This document shows positions 8,148 through 15,717 of a DNA stretch of 32,162 nucleotides, piece by piece. Position 1 is the first letter of the stretch; each line of letters starts with the position of its first letter. A program made the position numbers and the translations under genes. The notes beneath the pieces are model-generated. The model searched no databases. It worked only from the letters and a program-made list of their open reading frames with translations, and was not told the DNA's origin. The DNA lies in the NCBI GenBank assembly GCA_019116305.1, contig DXBY01000347.1:1-32162 (forward strand). The letters are read 5' to 3'. The stretch is from Candidatus Ruania gallistercoris (GTDB lineage: Bacteria > Actinomycetota > Actinomycetes > Actinomycetales > Beutenbergiaceae).

Positions 8148-8187
8148 GCACCTTGCACCCACCGGCGGCACCGTGCACCCACCGGCG
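8148..8187. repeat. 20-bp tandem repeat, two copies
   Basis: GCACCTTGCACCCACCGGCG (8148-8167) is followed directly by a copy with one change, T to G at position 6 (8168-8187). The pair sits just upstream of the peptidase -10 hexamer, where an activator or repressor would bind. Confidence 0.75.
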
Positions 8188-8192
8188 GGAGG

Positions 8193-8198
8193 TAGGTT
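8193..8198 (+). promoter_or_regulatory. Leaderless -10 element, proline iminopeptidase
   Basis: TAGGTT ends exactly 7 nt before ATG 8206. A GGGAGG at 8187-8192 lies 13 nt from the ATG, too far to be a good ribosome binding site, so leaderless initiation is the better reading. Confidence 0.5.
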
Positions 8199-8205
8199 CG
8201 GGTCC

Positions 8206-9201
8206 ATGACTCCCCGACGCCGTGACAGCCCTGATCTGCGCACTTTCTACCCCGAGATCGAGCCGCACGAGACCGGATACCTGGAGGTCAGTGACGGCCA
8301 CGAGCTCTATTACGAGGTGAGCGGCAACCCTGCAGGCAAACCGGTGGTCTTCCTGCACGGCGGGCCCGGGTCGGGCGTGAGCCCCGCACAGCGGAGGGTC
8401 TTCGATCCGGAGCGCTACCGGATCGTGCTGTTCGACCAACGGATGGCCGGCAAGTCCCGCCCGCATGCCTCGGCGCCGGAGGCCGACCTGCGCACGAACA
8501 CCACCTGGCACCTGGTCGCCGATATCGAGGTCCTGCGTGAGCACCTCGGCGTCCCGGCGTGGCAGGTGTTCGGCGGCTCCTGGGGCTCGTGCCTCGCCCT
8601 GGCCTACGCCCAGACCCATCCGAGTCGGGTCAGCGAGCTGGTGCTGCGGGGCATCTTCACCCTGCGCCGCACGGAGCTGGACTGGATGTATGAAGGGCCG
8701 CTGCGCAACGTCTACCCGGAAGCCTGGGAGGACTACCTCGCCCCGGTCCCGCCCGAACGCCGAGTACCCGGGCGCCTCCAGGAGGCCTACCACGACCTCC
8801 TCTTCGACCCGGACTCGGCCGTGCACGTGCCGGCTGGTGCAGCCTGGACCGCGTGGGAGAACACCGTCATCTCCCTCTACCCGGACCCGGCGAACCTGGC
8901 CAAGGCGGACGACCGGCAGCATGCGGTCTCCTTCGCCCGCATCGAGAACCACTTCTTCGTCAACCACGGGTGGCTGGAGGAAGGTCAGCTCATCCGCGAT
9001 GCCCACCTGCTGGCCGATATCCCGACCGTGATCGTGCAGGGTCGCTACGACATGTGCACCCCCGCGGTCTCGGCCTACGAGCTCGCCCGGGCCCTACCGC
9101 ATGCGGAGCTGGTGATCACCCCGGACGCCGGCCACGCCTTCAGCGAGCCGGGTACCTTGGATGCGCTGATCAGGGCTACCGATGCGTTCGCCGGTCGTTA
9201 G
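8206..9201 (+). CDS. pip: Proline iminopeptidase (prolyl aminopeptidase), S33 family
   Basis: This alpha/beta-hydrolase releases N-terminal proline from peptides in the cytoplasm. It has 331 residues, near the family norm of about 310-320. The oxyanion motif HGGPGSG is at 51-57, the nucleophile Ser125 in GGSWGS, and Asp282 in GRYDMCTP and His310 in AGHAFSE complete the triad. ENHFF at 247-251 corresponds to the region that binds the substrate amino group. One oddity is DQRMAGKSRPHA at 77-88, where the family almost always has DQRG before the G-x-S. The ATG at 8206 was chosen because family similarity starts just after it; the longer open frame from 7723 runs antisense to the divergent aldo/keto reductase gene. 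A weak hairpin follows the stop. Confidence 0.93.
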   Translation: MTPRRRDSPDLRTFYPEIEPHETGYLEVSDGHELYYEVSGNPAGKPVVFLHGGPGSGVSPAQRRVFDPERYRIVLFDQRMAGKSRPHASAPEADLRTNTTWHLVADIEVLREHLGVPAWQVFGGSWGSCLALAYAQTHPSRVSELVLRGIFTLRRTELDWMYEGPLRNVYPEAWEDYLAPVPPERRVPGRLQEAYHDLLFDPDSAVHVPAGAAWTAWENTVISLYPDPANLAKADDRQHAVSFARIENHFFVNHGWLEEGQLIRDAHLLADIPTVIVQGRYDMCTPAVSAYELARALPHAELVITPDAGHAFSEPGTLDALIRATDAFAGR

Positions 9202-9212
9202 CGGCCGCGCAG

Positions 9213-9233
9213 ACGGCGGTGCTTCGGCGCCGT
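9213..9233 (+). terminator. Weak hairpin after the peptidase gene
   Basis: ACGGCG (9213-9218) and CGCCGT (9228-9233) pair around a 9-nt loop, 11 nt after the stop codon. A short stem without a U tract makes this only a possible terminator. Confidence 0.35.
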
Positions 9234-9278
9234 AGCCGCGCCCAGCAGGGCGATGGTCGGCCGGCGATGCTGCGCGGG

Positions 9279-9298
9279 TCTCCTGCCCGATCAGGAGA
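9279..9298. repeat. 7-bp perfect inverted repeat upstream of the DUF5302 gene
   Basis: TCTCCTG (9279-9285) and CAGGAGA (9292-9298) are separated by 6 nt. It could be a terminator for the upstream peptidase or an operator for the downstream small gene. Confidence 0.5.
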
Positions 9299-9387
9299 TA
9301 ATCGCTGGCAGGGTCGGCCGGGTCGAGGCAGAGTGGGTGTATGGCACCGGGTACCCCGGCGCCATCACGACTGTCGAAGGAGCCGTG

Positions 9388-9567
9388 ATGTCATCCGAGA
9401 AGTCCGACGATCCGATGGCCGACGCGAAGGCGAAGATGCGTGCCGCGCTCGACCGCAAGGCCGAGCGGGAGCACCTCACCGAGGAAGCCCCGCCGAACAC
9501 CGGCCCGGTGCACGGGTCAGAGATCGACAACGTCGGCCGGCGCGAGTTCCGCCGCAAGTCCGGGTGA
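9388..9567 (+). CDS. DUF5302 family small protein
   Basis: This is a 59-residue, highly charged, probably cytoplasmic protein of unknown function. The ATG at 9388 follows GAAGGAG (9376-9382) by 5 nt. Recognition rests on the actinobacteria-specific pattern: an acidic start (SSEKSDDP), a helix rich in Ala, Lys and Arg (ADAKAKMRAALDRKAE), and the conserved tail VHGSEI ... RREFRRKSG. No catalytic motif, membrane segment or signal peptide is visible. The strongly basic C-terminus could contact nucleic acid or another protein, but that is a guess. It is convergent with serA, 25 nt from that gene's stop, and does not appear to be in an operon. Confidence 0.85.
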   Translation: MSSEKSDDPMADAKAKMRAALDRKAEREHLTEEAPPNTGPVHGSEIDNVGRREFRRKSG

Positions 9568-9592
9568 GCGCCCCCGCCCGGCGGAGAGCCGC

Positions 9593-10810
9593 TCAGTCGG
9601 AGACAGCCGGGTGCAGGGTACGCAGCCGCACGGTGGCGTCCATCGACTCGATCCGGGCGACTGTGTCGGCGGACAGGTCGCCGCTGACATCGGTGACTGC
9701 GTAGCCGAGGCTGCCCGCGGTGGCCAGCACCTGGCTCTCGATGTTGGCGCCGGCGTCGGAGAGCTCCTGGTTCGCGGCCGCCATCACCCCGGGCACGTTC
9801 TGGTGCAGGTGGGCGATGCGCTGACTGCCCGCCGAGGGGTGGTCCAGGATCAACGCGGGCACGTTCACGCTGAGTGCCGTGGTGCCGGCGTTGACGTAGT
9901 CGCGCAGCTTCGCGGCGACGAACCGCCCGATGTCCTGCTGGGCTTCCTCGGTCGACCCACCCACGTGCGGGGTGAGAATCACGTTCGGTAGGTCGCGCAG
10001 CTCGGAGTCGAACGGGTCCCCCTGGGACTTCGGTTCCTCCGGGAACACGTCCACGGCCGCACCGCTGATCCGGCCGCCGAGCACCTCCGCACGCAGCGCG
10101 CTGTAGTCCACCAGGAACCCGCGGGAGAGATTCAGGAAGATCGCTGACTGCTTCATCGCAGCGAACTCGCCGGCACCGAACATGCCGGCGTTCCCGGGCC
10201 GGCCGTCCACGTGCAGCGTGACCACATCGGCCTCGGCCAGCAGAGCGTGCAGGCTCGGCATCCGCCTCGCGTTCCCCAGGGCCAGCTTCTCCGCCGTGTC
10301 GTAGAACACCACCCGCATACCGAGCGCCTCGGCCACTACGGACAGCTGGGTGCCGATGTTGCCGTAGCCGACGATGCCCAGGGTCCGGCCGCGCACCTCG
10401 TGCGAACCGTTCGCGGACTTGTCCCACACTCCGGCGTGCAACGACTTGTCCTTCTCGGTGAGGCGTCGGGTGAGGGCGATGATCTCCGCCAGCGCCAGCT
10501 CCACCACGGACCGGGTGTTGGAGAACGGGGCGTTGAACGCCACCACACCGGCCTGCCCGGCCGCCTGCAGATCGATCTGGTTGGTGCCGATGCAGAACGC
10601 ACCGATCGCCAGCAGGTCCGGGGCGCTGGACAGCACCCGGGAGGTGATCTGCGTCTTGGACCGGATCCCGAGCACCTGCACGCCGGACAGTGCGGCGATC
10701 AGCTCGTCCTCGTCTAGCCCGCCGGATCGAGTGACTACCTCCATACCGGCAGCCTCGAGCATCTCGGTGCCGAGAGGATGGATGTTTTCCAACAGGAGTG
10801 CCTTGACCAC
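9593..10810 (-). CDS. serA: D-3-phosphoglycerate dehydrogenase
   Basis: SerA oxidises 3-phosphoglycerate with NAD+ as the first step of serine biosynthesis. At 405 residues it matches the E. coli-type enzyme (410), with one ACT domain, rather than the longer mycobacterial type with an intervening domain. The NAD-binding motif GYGNIG is at 148-153. The catalytic residues are Arg230 (LSRG), Glu258/259 (FPEEP) and His282 (PHVGGST). GVWDK at 127-131 matches the allosteric Trp loop of the E. coli enzyme. The ACT domain (about 330-405) should bind serine for feedback inhibition. The start is GTG 10810 with GAGGAG 12 nt upstream, an imperfect spacing. It lies 42 nt downstream of helD on the same strand and may be read through from it. 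Confidence 0.95.
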   Translation of the reverse strand: MVKALLLENIHPLGTEMLEAAGMEVVTRSGGLDEDELIAALSGVQVLGIRSKTQITSRVLSSAPDLLAIGAFCIGTNQIDLQAAGQAGVVAFNAPFSNTRSVVELALAEIIALTRRLTEKDKSLHAGVWDKSANGSHEVRGRTLGIVGYGNIGTQLSVVAEALGMRVVFYDTAEKLALGNARRMPSLHALLAEADVVTLHVDGRPGNAGMFGAGEFAAMKQSAIFLNLSRGFLVDYSALRAEVLGGRISGAAVDVFPEEPKSQGDPFDSELRDLPNVILTPHVGGSTEEAQQDIGRFVAAKLRDYVNAGTTALSVNVPALILDHPSAGSQRIAHLHQNVPGVMAAANQELSDAGANIESQVLATAGSLGYAVTDVSGDLSADTVARIESMDATVRLRTLHPAVSD

Positions 10811-10852
10811 GGCCCTATGGTGCTCCTCGCGGGGCGGAGAACAAAAACGTGC

Positions 10853-13096
10853 TCAGTCCCTGGACTGCAGCGCAGCCGGCAGGTCGTCGGTGTGCACCAG
10901 CACCAGACGCTGGGTCGCCCGAGTCATGGCGACGTACAGATCGGCCGGTGAACCGCCGTCGAGAATGGCCTGCGGCTCGGCCAGGACCACCACGTCGAAC
11001 TCCAGCCCCTTGCTGCCGGTCGCGTCCAGCACCACCACCTCGGCGCGCAGGTCGAGGCCCTGCCCGGCGCCGAGTGCCGCGGCCAGGGGCTCCCGGTCGC
11101 TCGGGGAGGTGATCACGGCCAGCTTGCCGGTGCCGCGAACACGGTCCACCACAGCCGGCAGGTCCTCGGCCAGGTCTGTCACCTTCTCCCGCACGACGGC
11201 GTCCGGCAGGTCCCGTGCGGAGGTCACCGCGGCAGGGGGGAGGTCGGGCCGCCACTGCTGCATCGCCTGCTGCGCGAGCGTCATGATGGATTCCGGAGTG
11301 CGGTAGTTCACCGTCAGGGTCTCGGTCCGGAAGCTCTGCCGCAGTGGCCGGGACAGCATCTGCTCCCAGTCCCGCGCACCGCCCCGGCTGGAGGTCTGCC
11401 ACACGTCACCGACGATCGTCATCGAGCGGCTCGGATTGCGCCGCAGCAACGCCCTCCAGGCCATCGCGGAGAGTTCCTGGGCCTCGTCCACCACCACGTG
11501 TCCGTACGTCCAGGATCGGTCCGCGGCGGCCCGTTCAGCGGTGGTGAGGTTGTCGCTACCACCGCCGAAACGCTGCGCGACCAGCTCTGCGGAGACCAGG
11601 CCGCCACCGGCACCGGAGGCAGCGAGCATCTCCTGGGCGTACGCCACCTCCTCGGCCCGCCGGGCCCGTTCGGCCTGGTCGCGGGCCCGGGCCCCCTCGT
11701 CGTCATCGCCGAGCAGCTCGGCGATCTCGTCCAGCAGTGGGACGTCCGCGGCCGTCCAGGCCGAGCCGCGTTCGCGCACCAGAGCCGCACGCTCGGCAGC
11801 GGACAGGCGCGGTGCTGCCTCGGCGAGCCGGTGCGGTTTGGCGTACAGGTCCTCGAGCAGGCCCGTCCCGGTCAGCGGCAACCAGCACAGGTTCAGCGCC
11901 ACCCGCACGTCCCGGGTGCTGCGCAGCTCCTCGACCACCTCGGCGTGGTCCTCACTGCCGCCGCCTACCGCCTCCAGGTACTGCTCGGCCAGCGCGGCGA
12001 GCATGTGCCGCACGAACGTGGCCCGGGCCAGGTTGTGCGGCTGGCGGGACCGCCGGGCCCGGGCCTGGGCCTCGGTCATGTCCTCGGTGCGCAGCCGTAG
12101 CCGTAGCGAACCCACCCGCAGGTCCTGCTCGGGCAGGATCCGTTGCCGAGCCCGGACCGCGTTCGACAGGATCCGCGCCCAGATCGGGCGCCCCTTGATC
12201 TCCGCGACCGCGGGGTCCTCGCCGGCGCTGGCCTCGATACCGGGCAGCAGGTCCCCGATCGTGGTGGAGACCACCCCGGTCTCGCCGAGCGCCGGCAGCA
12301 CCTGCTCGATGTAGCGCAGGAACACCCGGGACGGGCCGACCACCAGCACGCCGGAGCGTTCGATCCGGTTTCGGTGCGCGTAGAGCAGGTAGGCAGCACG
12401 GTGCAGCGCCACCGCCGTCTTGCCGGTCCCCGGACCGCCCTCGACCACCAGCACACCGTCCAGCGAGGAACGGATGATCGCGTCCTGCTCGGCCTGGATG
12501 GTGGCCACGATGTCGCTCATCCGCCCGGTGCGCTCGGCGGCCAACGCAGCCAGCAGCGCTCCTTCACCGCTGAGCACCACGTCCCCGGCGACCGCCTCGG
12601 CGTCGAGCAGGTCGTCCTCGAGGCCCACCACCGTGCGGCCCTTGGTCTGCAGATGGCGTCGCAGCACCACGTCTCCAGGGTGCGCAGCGGTCGCCTGGTA
12701 GAACGGTTGCGCAGCCGGGGCTCGCCAGTCGGTGAGCAGCGGCTGGTGCTCAGCGTCGGAGATGCCGATCCGGCCGATGTAGCGGCGCTGACCGTCGCGC
12801 AGATCCAGTCGGCCGAACAGCAACCGGTCCTCCACGGAGTTCAGCTGAGCGAGCCGGTCCTCGTACAAGGTGGCGAACGCGTCCCGTTCCGAACGGTTCT
12901 GGTGCGTGCCCACAGCGCCGCGGCGGCGCACCTCGGCCAACCGGTCGCGGGTGTGCGCGCGGAGTTCGTCCAGCCGGGCGTAGACCGTGGTGACGTGTGC
13001 TTGTTCCCGGTCCAGCTGGAGCCGTTGCTCGCGACTGGCCTCCTGCGCGGTCGCCGCCGCGGTCGACGGCTCTGCTGCCGTGTCACGACTGGCCAC
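10853..13096 (-). CDS. HelD-like RNA polymerase-associated superfamily 1 helicase
   Basis: This 747-residue protein belongs to the UvrD/Rep-related HelD group. HelD proteins insert into RNA polymerase, remove bound nucleic acid and recycle the enzyme; some relatives (HelR) protect it from rifamycins. An N-terminal helical arm (about residues 15-90, RLQLDREQAHVTTVYARLDE) suits the secondary-channel coiled coil. Walker A GGPGTGKTAV is at 220-229, Walker B VVVDEAQELS with DEAQ at 537-540, followed by GDVWQTSSRGGA, the NYRTPESI motif and YVAMTRATQR near 722-731. The start at GTG 13096 has GGGAG 9 nt upstream; the longer frame to 13141 would begin with TTG inside the promoter. Divergent from the PAC2 gene, with a 13-bp inverted repeat between. 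Rifamycin tolerance is a possibility, not shown. Confidence 0.88.
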   Translation of the reverse strand: MASRDTAAEPSTAAATAQEASREQRLQLDREQAHVTTVYARLDELRAHTRDRLAEVRRRGAVGTHQNRSERDAFATLYEDRLAQLNSVEDRLLFGRLDLRDGQRRYIGRIGISDAEHQPLLTDWRAPAAQPFYQATAAHPGDVVLRRHLQTKGRTVVGLEDDLLDAEAVAGDVVLSGEGALLAALAAERTGRMSDIVATIQAEQDAIIRSSLDGVLVVEGGPGTGKTAVALHRAAYLLYAHRNRIERSGVLVVGPSRVFLRYIEQVLPALGETGVVSTTIGDLLPGIEASAGEDPAVAEIKGRPIWARILSNAVRARQRILPEQDLRVGSLRLRLRTEDMTEAQARARRSRQPHNLARATFVRHMLAALAEQYLEAVGGGSEDHAEVVEELRSTRDVRVALNLCWLPLTGTGLLEDLYAKPHRLAEAAPRLSAAERAALVRERGSAWTAADVPLLDEIAELLGDDDEGARARDQAERARRAEEVAYAQEMLAASGAGGGLVSAELVAQRFGGGSDNLTTAERAAADRSWTYGHVVVDEAQELSAMAWRALLRRNPSRSMTIVGDVWQTSSRGGARDWEQMLSRPLRQSFRTETLTVNYRTPESIMTLAQQAMQQWRPDLPPAAVTSARDLPDAVVREKVTDLAEDLPAVVDRVRGTGKLAVITSPSDREPLAAALGAGQGLDLRAEVVVLDATGSKGLEFDVVVLAEPQAILDGGSPADLYVAMTRATQRLVLVHTDDLPAALQSRD

Positions 13097-13140
13097 CGAT
13101 GGGTTCTCCCTCGTCTCTGGACCGCACAAGGCAAACGTCA

Positions 13141-13146
13141 ATTATC
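13141..13146 (-). promoter_or_regulatory. Candidate helD -10 element
   Basis: GATAAT on the minus strand is a 5/6 match to TATAAT and would give a leader of about 38 nt. No clear -35 is seen at 16-18 nt. Confidence 0.4.
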
Positions 13147-13187
13147 CACGCTTTCGGCACCGGGGACGAGCGGCCAGGATTTCTCGT

Positions 13188-13228
13188 GCAGCCGGTGGGC
13201 CACCTGCGGCGTCTCGCCCACCGGCTGC
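13188..13228. repeat. 13-bp perfect inverted repeat between divergent helD and PAC2 genes
   Basis: GCAGCCGGTGGGC (13188-13200) and its exact reverse complement (13216-13228) flank a 15-nt spacer. It lies about 40 bp upstream of the putative helD -10 and 60 bp upstream of the PAC2 start. A smaller GGGGA-ATG-TCCCC hairpin follows at 13235-13247. Both flanking genes start away from it, so a terminator role is unlikely; an operator is more plausible. Confidence 0.75.
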
Positions 13229-13288
13229 GACACTGGGGAATGTCCCCTGGGCCGTTGGTGTTCAACCCACCGAGGTGAGAAATAGACG

Positions 13289-14218
13289 ATGAACGATCCA
13301 CGAGAGCTGTACCGCTGGGCTGACGACGCCCCTACCCCGGTCGAGGGGGAGGCGCCGGTGCTGGTGCACGCCCTGCAGGGCTCGATGGACGCCGGCAGTG
13401 CGGGCCGGCTGCTGGCCGAGCACCTGACCGGCAAGCTGCCGAGCACCCGGGTCCTCGGCTTCGACATGGACACCCTGCTCGACTACCGGTCCCGGCGTCC
13501 GGCGATGACCTTCTCCGACGGCGCCTGGACCAGTTATGACGAGCCGGAGCTGGTGCTCGACCTGATCCGCGACGACGACGGTGCACCGATCCTGTTGCTG
13601 CACGGGCTGGAGCCCGACCTGCAGTGGGAGCGGTTCGTGGCCGCTGTGCAGACCGTGGTGGAGGAGTTCGGGGTCCGGCTGACCATCGGGGTGCACGGCA
13701 TCCCGATGGGGGTGCCGCACACCCGCCCGATGACCGTGACCGCACATGCCACCCGGCCGGAGCTGATCGAGGCCTACCCGAACTACTTCTCCGCTGTGCA
13801 GGTGCCGGCCAGTGCCGCCGCTCTGCTCGAGCTCCGGCTCGGCCGCCGAGGCCGGGATGCGATGGGCTTCGCAGCCAACGTGCCGCACTACCTGGCCCAG
13901 GCGGACTACCCGCAGGCCGCTGCCGAGCTGGTGCGCCAGGTAGCCAGGGCCGGGGACCTGAGCCTCCCGGTCGGGGACCTGGAGGCCGCTGGGGCGCAGG
14001 TCCGTGGGGAGATCGACCGCCAGGTGTCGGAGTCCGAGGAGGTCACCGCTGTGGTGGCCGCACTGGAGCGCCAGTTCGACCAGTTCCGCGAGGCGACCGG
14101 AGATCCGGGGCGCTCGGTGAGCGCCACACCGATGGACGAGCTGCCCAGCGCCGATGAGCTGGGCGCCCAGTTCGAGGCGTTCCTGGCCGGTAAGGACGGC
14201 GACGCACCGGGTGAGTAG
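13289..14218 (+). CDS. PAC2 family protein (proteasome assembly chaperone-like)
   Basis: The 309-residue protein starts at ATG 13289, 9-10 nt after GAGGTGAG. It shows the PAC2 fold features: an N-terminal strand-loop VHALQGSMDAGSAGRLLAEHL at about 26-46, then LLHGLEPDLQWERF near 103-116, and HGIPMGVPHTRPM near 134-146. A C-terminal helical region (about 215-300) contains a possible coiled coil, EVTAVVAALERQFDQF. In eukaryotes PAC2 helps assemble the 20S proteasome. Actinobacterial PAC2 proteins are widespread even without proteasomes, and their role is unresolved; no proteasome gene is present in this window. A strong double hairpin follows directly after the stop. Confidence 0.85.
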   Translation: MNDPRELYRWADDAPTPVEGEAPVLVHALQGSMDAGSAGRLLAEHLTGKLPSTRVLGFDMDTLLDYRSRRPAMTFSDGAWTSYDEPELVLDLIRDDDGAPILLLHGLEPDLQWERFVAAVQTVVEEFGVRLTIGVHGIPMGVPHTRPMTVTAHATRPELIEAYPNYFSAVQVPASAAALLELRLGRRGRDAMGFAANVPHYLAQADYPQAAAELVRQVARAGDLSLPVGDLEAAGAQVRGEIDRQVSESEEVTAVVAALERQFDQFREATGDPGRSVSATPMDELPSADELGAQFEAFLAGKDGDAPGE

Positions 14219-14220
14219 GT

Positions 14221-14266
14221 CCGGTGCCGGCCGCCCGCCACGGGCGGCGCAGCGCCGTCGCACCGG
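14221..14266 (+). terminator. Nested hairpin terminator after the PAC2 gene
   Basis: An outer stem CCGGTGC (14221-14227) / GCACCGG (14260-14266) encloses a perfect inner hairpin GCCGCCCG (14230-14237) / CGGGCGGC (14241-14248) with a 3-nt loop. It starts 2 nt after the stop codon. Confidence 0.7.
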
Positions 14267-14536
14267 CCCTCGGCAGGTACCGGCGACGCGCCCACTGACA
14301 CGGAAATTCCGAGAGTGCTGGCGCGGTGCTCGCCGGACATGCCAGACTGGCAGATGTTGCAGGCGTTTGACTTACGTACGACCCGGGGCACGCACACACC
14401 AGTGCAGGTCTCACGGGCGGCCATCGCATCCCGATGGTGCCGGCCGCTCGCGCTGACGTGGGGCGAAGCATTGCGGCATCATACGGAGCGAGCACAGGGC
14501 TCGTCCCAAGAAAGTCCCCGGAAGGACATGCACGAC
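14267..14536 (+). promoter_or_regulatory. Long upstream region of the cold-shock gene
   Basis: About 270 nt without a supported gene separate the PAC2 terminator from the cold-shock start. It holds an 11-bp palindrome CGGAAATTCCG (14301-14311), the inverted repeats TGCCA-GAC-TGGCA (14340-14352) and CCATCG-N5-CGATGG (14421-14437), and an isolated TTGACT (14367-14372) without a good -10 at the right distance. Long structured leaders are typical of cold-shock genes. The promoter itself is not resolved. An open frame running through it into the gene has no family similarity and is ignored. Confidence 0.4.
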
Positions 14537-14740
14537 ATGGCACAAGGAACCGTCAAGTGGTTCAACGCGGAGAAGGGCTACGGCTTCATCGCCCAGGACG
14601 GTGGCGGCGACGACGTCTTCGTCCACTTCTCCGCCATCCAGTCCGAGGGTTACCGCACCCTCGACGAGGCGCAGCGCGTCGAGTTCGAGATCACGCAGGG
14701 CCCGAAGGGTCCGCAGGCTGAGAGCGTTCGCACGGTCTGA
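14537..14740 (+). CDS. Cold-shock protein, CspA family
   Basis: The 67-residue protein is a single OB-fold cold-shock domain that binds single-stranded RNA and DNA and melts mRNA structure. RNP1 KGYGFI is at residues 13-18 and RNP2 VFVHF at 27-31; the start [17 protein letters not shown] is canonical. ATG 14537 was preferred to the in-frame ATG 14528 because GGAAGGA (14520-14526) lies 10 nt before the first and only 1 nt before the second. The family is usually 65-70 residues, so it is complete. It stands alone: an upstream terminator after the PAC2 gene and a strong intrinsic terminator downstream make it monocistronic. Whether it is cold-induced or constitutive cannot be told from sequence. 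Confidence 0.96.
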   Translation: MAQGTVKWFNAEKGYGFIAQDGGGDDVFVHFSAIQSEGYRTLDEAQRVEFEITQGPKGPQAESVRTV

Positions 14741-14753
14741 GTCGATCCACCGG

Positions 14754-14793
14754 CGGCCCGCATCCCGATCGGGGTGCGGGCCGTCTGTCTGTT
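14754..14793 (+). terminator. Intrinsic terminator of the cold-shock gene
   Basis: CGGCCCGCATCCC (14754-14766) pairs with GGGGTGCGGGCCG (14771-14783) across a 4-nt GATC loop, with one T-G wobble. It is followed by a T-rich tail TCTGTCTGTT, rare at this G+C content. The stem begins 13 nt after the stop. Confidence 0.9.
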
Positions 14794-14855
14794 CCGGCGG
14801 CCTGGCCGGCAGGGTCGGGCCGTCTGTCTGTTCCGGCCGGCACGGCCGGCAGGGG
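14778..14855. repeat. 39-bp tandem duplication after the cold-shock terminator
   Basis: The unit at 14778-14816 recurs at 14817-14855. The first 21 bases, GGGCCGTCTGTCTGTTCCGG plus C, are identical. The rest differs by one indel and two or three substitutions. The unit contains the right end and T-rich tail of the terminator, so the tail is duplicated without its left stem. Confidence 0.75.
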
Positions 14856-14870
14856 CAGGTCGTCGGTCGG

Positions 14871-15710
14871 CTACGCAGCCTGGTCCGGAGGGTCGGTCAG
14901 CGGCTGGAACGTGCCGGCGAACTCCCGGGTCGCGGCCGTATCCAGCACAGTGGCGGGGATCGGCAGCGACCGCATCCGGCGGGCCAGTCGGTCGGCCGGG
15001 AGCCGGTGGTGCGCCGCGGCCAGCACCACGTTGCCGTACCGGCGGCCTTTCAGCACGCCGGGCTCGGCGATCAGCAGCACATGCTCGAACACCTCAGCCA
15101 CTGTGGCCACCTCCCGGCGGGCCAGAGGCAACGGAGGGCGGTCGGCGGTATTCAGCAGGTAGAGCCCCTGCGCGCTCAGTGCTGAGGAGACCGCCCGGGT
15201 GAACTCCACGGTCTGCACGTGCTGCGGTGGCTGGCGCCCGACGAACACGTCCCGCACCAGCAGATCCTTGCTGCCGGCGGAGAAGGACTCGGTCGCTTCC
15301 CGGGCGTCGGCGACCCGGATCCGCAAGCGAGGGGAGCGGGGCAGGTCGAACCACTCCCGCACGTAGCGGGCCAGGAGCGGGTCCCACTCCACGGCGATCT
15401 GCCGGGAGTTCGGCCACTGTGCCTCGATCGCACGGGCCAGGCTGCAGCCGGCCCCGCCCAGATGGACCGCACGTAGCCGTGTCTCAGTGACGGTCTCGGC
15501 CAGCACCCCCATCATTTGCTGCATGTACTCGAACACCAGATGGCTCGGATCGGCCAGGTCCAGGTGCGAGCTCTCCGCACCGTCGATGAGCAGCATGACG
15601 CCGTCCGGATCGGCGTTGTCGGTGGTCAGCTCTACGGTGGCGTACGTGGTGCTGATCGGGCCGACGGGTAGATCACGGGAGGTGTTGCGGCTCTGCGGAC
15701 GACGGGACAT
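14871..15710 (-). CDS. Spermidine synthase-like SAM-fold protein, probably not a polyamine synthase
   Basis: The 279-residue protein has the aminopropyltransferase/methyltransferase fold: a small beta-rich N-terminal part with LLIDGAESSHLDL (41-53) and YMQQMMG, motif I VHLGGAGCSLARAI (82-95), the acidic ribose-binding AVEWDP (106-111), and DARE at 135-138. True spermidine synthases have GGGDG in motif I and a catalytic Asp in a D-x-[ST]-D-P segment; here these read GGAGC and RDVFVGRQPP (153-162). Function as SpeE is thus doubtful, and such proteins are usually annotated only by fold. ATG 15710 is preferred over GTG 15752; TAGCGT lies exactly 7 nt upstream of it, suggesting a leaderless mRNA. 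It is divergent from the SOS-controlled HEPN gene. Confidence 0.75.
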   Translation of the reverse strand: MSRRPQSRNTSRDLPVGPISTTYATVELTTDNADPDGVMLLIDGAESSHLDLADPSHLVFEYMQQMMGVLAETVTETRLRAVHLGGAGCSLARAIEAQWPNSRQIAVEWDPLLARYVREWFDLPRSPRLRIRVADAREATESFSAGSKDLLVRDVFVGRQPPQHVQTVEFTRAVSSALSAQGLYLLNTADRPPLPLARREVATVAEVFEHVLLIAEPGVLKGRRYGNVVLAAAHHRLPADRLARRMRSLPIPATVLDTAATREFAGTFQPLTDPPDQAA

Positions 15711-15717
15711 ACCCCCG

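Noticed and set aside
13142-13150. DnaA-box-like TTATCCACG
   Set aside because: A single 8/9 match with no cluster, AT-rich region or dnaA/dnaN nearby; it overlaps the putative helD -10.
12143-13285. 380-codon plus-strand open frame opposite helD
   Set aside because: No recognisable domain and low-complexity residue use; it is antisense to a well-supported helicase gene.
14315-14536. In-frame N-terminal extension of the cold-shock protein (74 extra codons)
   Set aside because: Cold-shock proteins start right at the [10 protein letters not shown]-type sequence; the extension has no similarity and lies upstream of the ribosome binding site.
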